Shown here: positions 57,906 through 64,000 of the stretch, piece after piece
Numbering within the stretch: the stretch's first letter is position 1
Layout of the letters: each line of letters begins with the position of its first letter
The notes under the pieces: model-generated
Database searches by the model: none
What the model saw: the letters and a program-made list of their open reading frames with translations, nothing else
Told to the model about the DNA's origin: nothing
Assembly: GCA_902542235.1 (NCBI GenBank)
Contig: CACBTT010000001.1
Coordinates: 34,058 to 98,057 of the forward strand
Direction: 5' to 3'
DNA: 64,000 nt
Origin: an uncultured Pelagibacteraceae bacterium
GTDB lineage: Bacteria > Pseudomonadota > Alphaproteobacteria > Pelagibacterales > Pelagibacteraceae
Program-made: the position numbers and the translations under genes

Positions 57906-59058
57906 CATTAAAGCGAGTAATAAAATTTTTAGCATTGAAGACGCAAAAAAACTATCGAAGAAAAGATTACCAAAGCTAGTTTATGATTTTATTGATGGCG
58001 CATCAGGAGATGAAAAATTATCAGAAATTAATAGTCTTGCTTTAGATCAAATACGTCTTGAGCCAAGAGTTCTAAGGAATGTAGAGGAAAGAAAACTAAA
58101 AAAAAATATTCTTGGATTTAACTATGACTATCCTTTCGGATTTGCCCCAATGGGTATGACAAATCTTTCATGGCCAGGTGCAGATTCTATGTTGGCAAAA
58201 GAGAGTGCAAGAAATAACATACCAACCTGTGTATCGATGGCGTCAACAACAACCTTAGAAAAAATGTATGAGCTTTCTGAAGGTCATTCATGGCTTCAAC
58301 TTTATATTTTTCAAGATGAAGATTTTGTAATGGAATTACTAGATAGAGCAGAAAAAACTGGCTATGAAGTTGCTATACTTACTGTTGATGTTCCAGTTTT
58401 ATCAAGAAGAACTAGAGATGATAAAAATGGATTTTCATATCCATTTAAAATAGGACCTAAACAATTTTTTGATTTTGCAACTCATCCTATTTGGTCAATA
58501 TCTACATTGCTTAGTGGTATACCAAAGCCAATGAATTATGAGACTTCAAAAAGTGGTAAAGGTATTTTTAAAAGAAAAGAAAGTAGAGGAAAAACAGATT
58601 GGGAAACGTTAAAAAGAGTAAGAAATAAATGGAAAGGCAAATTAATTGTAAAAGGTGTTATGTCATCAGATGATGCAGTTAAAATTAAAGAAATGGGCGC
58701 TGATGCTATCCAAGTTTCAAATCATGGAGGTAGACAATTAGATAGTGCCTCAGCAGCAATAAATATTTTACCTTTTATTAGGGAAGCAGTAGGGAATAAT
58801 TTTCCAATTATATTTGATAGTGGAATAAGAAGTGGGAGCGATATTGTAAGATCATTAGCTTTAGGAGCAGATTTTTCAATGATTGGAAGGCCTGTAATGT
58901 ATGCAATGGGAGCTGATGGAGCTAGCGGGCTAAGAAGAATTGTAGATATAATTAAAGAAGAAACTAGCACAACGCTAGGTTTGGTTGGATTAAATGATAT
59001 TAATGAAGTTTCTTCTGATATAATTGAACAGAAACTATTTATGAATACAACTTACTAA
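57898..59058 (+). CDS. FMN-dependent alpha-hydroxyacid dehydrogenase/oxidase (LldD-like)
   Basis: 386 aa with YDFIDGASGDEKLSEIN, QVSNHGGRQLDSA, FDSGIRSGSDIVRSLALGADFSMIGRPVMY. Confidence 0.92.
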   Translation: MDNIKASNKIFSIEDAKKLSKKRLPKLVYDFIDGASGDEKLSEINSLALDQIRLEPRVLRNVEERKLKKNILGFNYDYPFGFAPMGMTNLSWPGADSMLAKESARNNIPTCVSMASTTTLEKMYELSEGHSWLQLYIFQDEDFVMELLDRAEKTGYEVAILTVDVPVLSRRTRDDKNGFSYPFKIGPKQFFDFATHPIWSISTLLSGIPKPMNYETSKSGKGIFKRKESRGKTDWETLKRVRNKWKGKLIVKGVMSSDDAVKIKEMGADAIQVSNHGGRQLDSASAAINILPFIREAVGNNFPIIFDSGIRSGSDIVRSLALGADFSMIGRPVMYAMGADGASGLRRIVDIIKEETSTTLGLVGLNDINEVSSDIIEQKLFMNTTY

Positions 59059-59059
59059 T

Positions 59060-60799
59060 ATGGAAAAAAAAATAAGAGGTGGAGCATTAATTGCAAGAGC
59101 ATTAAAAGATAAAGGTATTAATAAAGTTTTTACTCTATCTGGTGGATTTTGTAATCCTGCAATTGAAGGTTTCATGGAGTGTCAAATTGATGTAGTTAAT
59201 TGTCCTCATGAACAAATAGCTGGACACTTAGCAGATGGACACACAAGAATTACAAGAAAGCCATCTGTATGCTTGGTAGGGCCAGAAGGTTTTACGAATG
59301 CAGTACCATCAATGATGGAAGCATGGGGAGAAAGAACGCCAATAATTTATATAACCGGATCAAGTAGTTTAAAAAGACAAGGGTCAGGTGGATTTAAAGA
59401 AATTGATGATGTTTCAATAGCTGCTCCTCTTACAAAATATAGTGCAAGCATTACAGATGGAACAAGAATTAGAGAATTTGTTGATAAAGCTTACAGAATT
59501 GCAACGAATGGGTATCCTGGAGCTGTTCATCTAAGTTTACCAGTAGATATAATGTTTTCTTCATTTGAAGAAAATGTTGGACTGGAAGAAAGACCATTTT
59601 CACATAAAGCAAAGCCAGTTGCTAAGGCATGGCCAGATCCAAATGCTCTATCAAAAATACTTGAGTTAGCATGTAATGCAAAAAAACCTGTCATAATTGG
59701 AGGACATGGTGTTTGGTGGTCAAACTCAGAAAAAAATTTAGAAAATGCGGGTGAAAGTTTAAATATTCCAGTTTTTAATGTGCCTTACCATCAAAAACTT
59801 TTAGGAGAAGAGGCAAATGCATATATGGGTTTAGCAGATATTCACCAATATCCACCATCGGAATTTGCATTACAAAATTCAGACTTAGTTTTGATGATTG
59901 GTGCAAGATTAGATAACCAAATGAATTTTGGTAACCCTCCTTTCATTCCAAAAACAACAACTTTAGTTTGTATTAACGGTTCCCATGAAGAAATTGAGTT
60001 TAATAGAGCAGCTGATCATAACCTTTTATGTGATCCAGGAGTATTTTTGGATACTCTATGTAATTTAAAGAAAAATAATAAATGGAATTTAGGAAATAGT
60101 TGGTTTCAAGATAATAAAAATAAAAAGAAAGATTGGGTAGATAAATCTTTAAATGAATTAAAGATTGAAGCTGATAAAGCAAAAAAAAATGGTGGAAAAA
60201 TTCATCCACTGCAATTAGCGTTGGACGTTCAAGACGTAATGGATGAGAAAGATTGGCTAGTAATTGATGGAGGAAATACTCATTTCTGGTCAGAGATAGC
60301 AATAAATTTAGCAGGAGCTCAAGGAAAAAAATTAGGTGGAATTTTACATCCAGGCACATTTAGTATGCTGGGTGTTGGTGTGTCATTTGCATTATCTGCA
60401 AAAAACAATAACCCTAAATCGAATGTAATTTTAATTAGTGGAGATGGTGCATTTTTATCTGGAGGCATGTCTATAGAAACTGCATTTTTTGAAAAGAAAC
60501 CAATCGTTGTTGTTATTGACAATAATGGTGGCTTAGCATCAATTGGGCAACAACAAGAAAGATTATTTGAAAGCGGAAAAAGAGTTGCAACAGACTTTAG
60601 AGATATACCTTTCCACAGTATATTTGAGGGCTTTGGGGGTCATGGAGAATTAGTAACGAAAAGAGAAGAATTGGGTCCAGCACTAAAAAGAGCTATTGCA
60701 AGTGGTAGAACTGCTTGCGTAAATGTAAAAGCTAAACCTGTATTAAGTCCAATTGTTGCTGCTGTGGCAAGCAAGAGAGAGAAATCATCAATAGAGTAA
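59060..60799 (+). CDS. Thiamine diphosphate-dependent enzyme (acetolactate synthase-like)
   Basis: 579 aa with catalytic Glu region NCPHEQIAGHLADGHTR and ThDP motif SGDGAFLSGGMSIETAFFEKKPIVVVIDNNGG. Confidence 0.9.
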   Translation: MEKKIRGGALIARALKDKGINKVFTLSGGFCNPAIEGFMECQIDVVNCPHEQIAGHLADGHTRITRKPSVCLVGPEGFTNAVPSMMEAWGERTPIIYITGSSSLKRQGSGGFKEIDDVSIAAPLTKYSASITDGTRIREFVDKAYRIATNGYPGAVHLSLPVDIMFSSFEENVGLEERPFSHKAKPVAKAWPDPNALSKILELACNAKKPVIIGGHGVWWSNSEKNLENAGESLNIPVFNVPYHQKLLGEEANAYMGLADIHQYPPSEFALQNSDLVLMIGARLDNQMNFGNPPFIPKTTTLVCINGSHEEIEFNRAADHNLLCDPGVFLDTLCNLKKNNKWNLGNSWFQDNKNKKKDWVDKSLNELKIEADKAKKNGGKIHPLQLALDVQDVMDEKDWLVIDGGNTHFWSEIAINLAGAQGKKLGGILHPGTFSMLGVGVSFALSAKNNNPKSNVILISGDGAFLSGGMSIETAFFEKKPIVVVIDNNGGLASIGQQQERLFESGKRVATDFRDIPFHSIFEGFGGHGELVTKREELGPALKRAIASGRTACVNVKAKPVLSPIVAAVASKREKSSIE

Positions 60800-60800
60800 T

Positions 60801-61136
60801 ATGGCAAAATTTAGCTCACATTTATTGAATGGTTCTGATGGGACTCATGCAAGTAATGTCAAAGTAAAGATTTATCAAATACAATCCTCAAAATTAAAAA
60901 AGCTTTTTTTGAATACAAAGACTGATGGAAATGGTAGGATTAATCACCAATTCAATCTTAGCAAAAAAGATTGTAAATGGGATTATGAAATGATTTGTGA
61001 TATTAAAAGATACTTTAAAAAGAAAAAAATTGTGGGTGAAATAGTCATAAAATTTAAAATGATCGATAATAAAAAAAATTATCATTTGCCAATAATAATT
61101 TCTCCTAACAGCTATACAGTATGGTGGTCTAAATAA
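60801..61136 (+). CDS. Transthyretin-like / 5-hydroxyisourate hydrolase-like protein
   Basis: 111 aa with FSSHLLNGSDGTHASNVKVKIYQI, TKTDGNGR and YHLPIIISPNSYTVWWSK, HIUase-like positions. C-terminal YRGS is absent. Confidence 0.75.
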   Translation: MAKFSSHLLNGSDGTHASNVKVKIYQIQSSKLKKLFLNTKTDGNGRINHQFNLSKKDCKWDYEMICDIKRYFKKKKIVGEIVIKFKMIDNKKNYHLPIIISPNSYTVWWSK

Positions 61137-61139
61137 TAT

Positions 61140-62303
61140 ATGACTTCGTTAATACAAAGTAAAATAAGTACTAAACTAAATATGTCTAGGAGAATAAGAA
61201 GAACTCCCTACACCAAGAAAGTTGAAGAGTGTGGTGTAACTGATTTTACCGTAGTAAATCATATGCTTTTACCAAAAAGATTTCAGAAATCTGTTGAGGA
61301 TGATTATTGGCATTTAAATGAACATGTTCAATTGTGGGATGTGTCTTGTCAAAGACAAGTTCAAATATCAGGTCCAGATGCTAGCTTATTAGTACAAAAA
61401 ATGACACCAAGATCATTAAAAAATATGGAAACAGGAAAATGTTTTTATATTCCTATGATCGATGAAAATGCTGGAATGATAAATGATCCAGTGTTGTTAA
61501 AATTAGATGATGATATGTTTTGGATTTCAATAGCAGACTCTGATGTATTGCTTTGGGCAAAAGGTATTGCTGTTGGTTTAAATCTAAATGTGAGCATAAC
61601 AGAACCAGATGTATATCCACTTGCAGTACAAGGTCCAAAGTCTGAAGATTTGATGGCATCAATATTCGGAGAAGATATTAGAAAATTAAAATTTTTTAAT
61701 TTTAGAATATTTGATTTCTTGGGAACTAAACAAGTTATTGCAAGATCTGGGTATAGCAAACAAGATGGATTTGAGATTTATTTTAAATGCTTTGAAGATT
61801 ACTTCGACAAAAATGAAATGGGAGAAAAAATTTGGGATATAATATGGAAAGCGGGGAAAGAATTTAATATTGCTCCAGGATGCCCAAATTTAATTGACAG
61901 AATAGAAGCGGGATTAATGTCTTATGGAAATGATTTCACGAAAGAAAATAATCCAATTGAGTGCAACTTAGAAAAATATTTTAATAATGAGAGCGATCAT
62001 GATTTCATTGGAAAAAATGCTTTAGAGAAGATTAAGAAACAAGGTGTAAAACAAAAATTAGGAGGAGTATTGTTTGATGGTGTGGATTGTCCTCCATGTT
62101 CAATTCCTTTTCCTATATATTCAAAAGATAAGAAATTAATTGGTAAAATTACCTCAGGGATTTATTCTCCAAAATTCAAAAAAAATATTGGTTTATCAAT
62201 GATTTTAAATGAATTTTGTAAAATAGGGTCAGAAGTTTTAGTGCACACTCCAGATAATAAATTAAGAAAAGGAATTGTGTCCTCTTTACCATTTTCAAAA
62301 TAA
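61140..62303 (+). CDS. Aminomethyltransferase family protein, DmdA-like (possible DMSP demethylase or paralogue)
   Basis: 387 aa with SRRIRRTPYTKKVEECGVTDFTVVNHMLLPKRF, HLNEHVQLWDVSCQRQVQISGPDA, ARSGYSKQDGFEIYF. Confidence 0.75.
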   Translation: MTSLIQSKISTKLNMSRRIRRTPYTKKVEECGVTDFTVVNHMLLPKRFQKSVEDDYWHLNEHVQLWDVSCQRQVQISGPDASLLVQKMTPRSLKNMETGKCFYIPMIDENAGMINDPVLLKLDDDMFWISIADSDVLLWAKGIAVGLNLNVSITEPDVYPLAVQGPKSEDLMASIFGEDIRKLKFFNFRIFDFLGTKQVIARSGYSKQDGFEIYFKCFEDYFDKNEMGEKIWDIIWKAGKEFNIAPGCPNLIDRIEAGLMSYGNDFTKENNPIECNLEKYFNNESDHDFIGKNALEKIKKQGVKQKLGGVLFDGVDCPPCSIPFPIYSKDKKLIGKITSGIYSPKFKKNIGLSMILNEFCKIGSEVLVHTPDNKLRKGIVSSLPFSK

Positions 62304-62326
62304 TAATTAGTGGGTATAAGACTTAT

Positions 62327-63451
62327 ATGAAAAGAGCAGTAATAGCAGGATATTCAAGATCACCTTTTACCATGGCAAGAAAAGGTGAATTAATTGATGT
62401 TAAGCCTGTAAATATGTTTGCCGAAGTTGTTAAAAATCTTGTATCTAAAACTAAAGTAAATCCTGCTGATATAGAAGATATTGTTGTTGGGTGTGCTTTC
62501 CAGGTTGGAGAGCAGAGTTTTAATATTGGGAAACTCACAACATTTTTATCTGGAATGGAAATACATACATCAGGAATGACAGTTGATAGATGGTGTGGCT
62601 CATCTATGGAAGCTATTCATGTTGCGGCAGGCAAAATAGCAATGGGCGCAGGAAAAGTTTTCGTATGTGGAGGTGTTGAAAGTATGACTAGAGTTACAAC
62701 TGGCTTTGAACCAATACCTTATCCTTACACAGATAAAGAAAATCCTAATGTTTATTTTTCAATGGGAATAACTGCTGAAAATGTTGCCAAAAGATATAAG
62801 ATTTCAAGAACTGAGCAACAAGAGTTTGCAATTCAAAGTCATAAAAAAGCCAATGAAGCCGAAGTTAATGGTAAATTTAAAAATGAAATTGTTGAAATTG
62901 CTGGCTGTACAAAAGATGGAAACATACGTCCAAAAAGTAATCAAGAAACTTTAGATGGACTAAAACTTGCATTTGATCAAGAAGGAACAGTTACTGCAGC
63001 AACATCATCCCCTCTTACTGATGGAGCAGCAGCAACATTGATATGTGAAGAAAGCTATGCAAAAGAAAATGGATTAGATATTTTGGGTAGAATTGTTGCA
63101 ACTGGGGTCAAAGGATGTGAGCCTGATGTAATGGGACTTGGACCTATAGGGGCAACTAAAAAAGCATTAGAGAGAGCAAATTTATCAATTAATGATATCG
63201 ATATTGTTGAAATCAATGAAGCTTTTGCTTCTCAATCAATAGCATGCTTAAAAGATCTTGGTATCGATCAAAAGAAAGCTAATTTAGATGGTGGAGCTTT
63301 AGCACTTGGTCATCCTCTAGGAGCAACAGGAGCTAGAATTACTGGCAAAGCTGCAGATTTGCTTAGACGTGAAAATAAGAAATACGCTTTATCTACTCAA
63401 TGTATTGGTTTAGGTATGGGTATTGCGACAGTAATTGAGTCAGTAAATTAA
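62327..63451 (+). CDS. Acetyl-CoA acetyltransferase / thiolase
   Basis: 374 aa with VDRWCGSSMEAIHVAAGKIAMG, NEAFASQSIACLKDLG, GGALALGHPLGATGARI. Confidence 0.95.
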   Translation: MKRAVIAGYSRSPFTMARKGELIDVKPVNMFAEVVKNLVSKTKVNPADIEDIVVGCAFQVGEQSFNIGKLTTFLSGMEIHTSGMTVDRWCGSSMEAIHVAAGKIAMGAGKVFVCGGVESMTRVTTGFEPIPYPYTDKENPNVYFSMGITAENVAKRYKISRTEQQEFAIQSHKKANEAEVNGKFKNEIVEIAGCTKDGNIRPKSNQETLDGLKLAFDQEGTVTAATSSPLTDGAAATLICEESYAKENGLDILGRIVATGVKGCEPDVMGLGPIGATKKALERANLSINDIDIVEINEAFASQSIACLKDLGIDQKKANLDGGALALGHPLGATGARITGKAADLLRRENKKYALSTQCIGLGMGIATVIESVN

Positions 63452-64000
63452 TTATCTATTTATTCCTCTTAAACGTTCTGATCTTCTCCTCAATAATTCT
63501 GCACTAATTAATATTAAGGTTGATAAAACGATTAAACATGTAGCAACTGCTAGAATTGTTGGACTTAATTGTTCTCTTAAACCTGTCCACATTTGAATTG
63601 GTATTGTTGTGTTTTCAAGACCAGCTAAAAATAAAACGACTACAACTTCATCAAAAGATGTTACAAAAGCAAACAAACCTCCTGAAATTACTCCAGGTAA
63701 AATTAATGGAAGTGTTACTTTCATAAATGTATTTACAGGGTTACTACCTAAACTAGCTGCTGCTCTTGTTACACTATGATCAAAACCTGATAATGTTGCA
63801 GTAACAGTAATTACAACAAAAGGTGTTCCCAAAATTATATGAGCTAAAACTATTCCTGTATGAGTTGCCGCTAAACCTGCCTTTGCCATAAAAAAGAATA
63901 TTGCAACACCCGATATAATAAGCGGAACTATCATTGGTGAAATCAAAGTTGCCATTATTATTCCTTTAAAAGGCATGTGTCTGCTGCTCAATCCTAATGC
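63452..64000 (-). CDS. Spermidine/putrescine-type ABC permease (PotC-like), 5' end beyond window
   Basis: Visible sequence includes RAAASLGSNPVNTFMKVTLPLILPGVISGGLFAFVTSFDEVVVVLFLAG. ORF is likely truncated by the window edge. Confidence 0.85.
   Translation of the reverse strand, partial: ALGLSSRHMPFKGIIMATLISPMIVPLIISGVAIFFFMAKAGLAATHTGIVLAHIILGTPFVVITVTATLSGFDHSVTRAAASLGSNPVNTFMKVTLPLILPGVISGGLFAFVTSFDEVVVVLFLAGLENTTIPIQMWTGLREQLSPTILAVATCLIVLSTLILISAELLRRRSERLRGINR

Noticed and set aside
60000-60359. 119-aa minus-strand ORF opposite the TPP enzyme
   Set aside because: Antisense of AT-rich coding sequence, Leu/Phe/Tyr-rich; no domain.
1-64000. tRNA/rRNA genes, CRISPR arrays, transposons or phage genes
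   Set aside because: Intergenic gaps are mostly under 150 bp with no cloverleaf, direct-repeat array or transposase/integrase motifs recognised.

Overview
The window is AT-rich, densely packed alphaproteobacterial DNA. Gene content and protein character fit a SAR11 (Pelagibacterales) genome, though this is inferred from remembered families and no search was run. Most of it is osmolyte, C1 and N-methyl-compound metabolism. Main blocks: (1) a heterotetrameric sarcosine oxidase / N-methylglutamate dehydrogenase operon (soxBDAG or mgdABCD) divergent from formate-THF ligase; (2) a sugar/osmolyte ABC importer linked to a GH63-like glycosidase (glucosyl- or mannosyl-glycerate hydrolase-like), an Fe-alcohol dehydrogenase and a glutamine amidotransferase; (3) a ProXWV betaine importer with a tandem-fused permease and a GpsA-like gene; (4) a plus-strand run with a DUF1989-GcvT fusion, an FAD oxidoreductase, glnT-like, glxBCD/mgsABC, amt, a GMAS-like gene and a diaminopropionate ammonia-lyase-like gene; (5) ordinary housekeeping genes (photolyase, zapE, bamB-like, acnA, argE-like, fadB-like); (6) an oligopeptide ABC importer followed by a cluster of two DmdA/GcvT-like proteins, an S51 peptidase, an alpha-hydroxyacid oxidase, a TPP enzyme, a HIUase-like protein and a thiolase. 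The best candidates for something undescribed are the DUF1989-GcvT fusion, the cluster at 56-62.3 kb, the pseudoknot-like leader before the glnT-like gene, and the repeated hairpin after substrate-binding-protein genes, one copy of which runs directly into a permease start codon. No tRNA, rRNA, CRISPR array or transposase was recognised.
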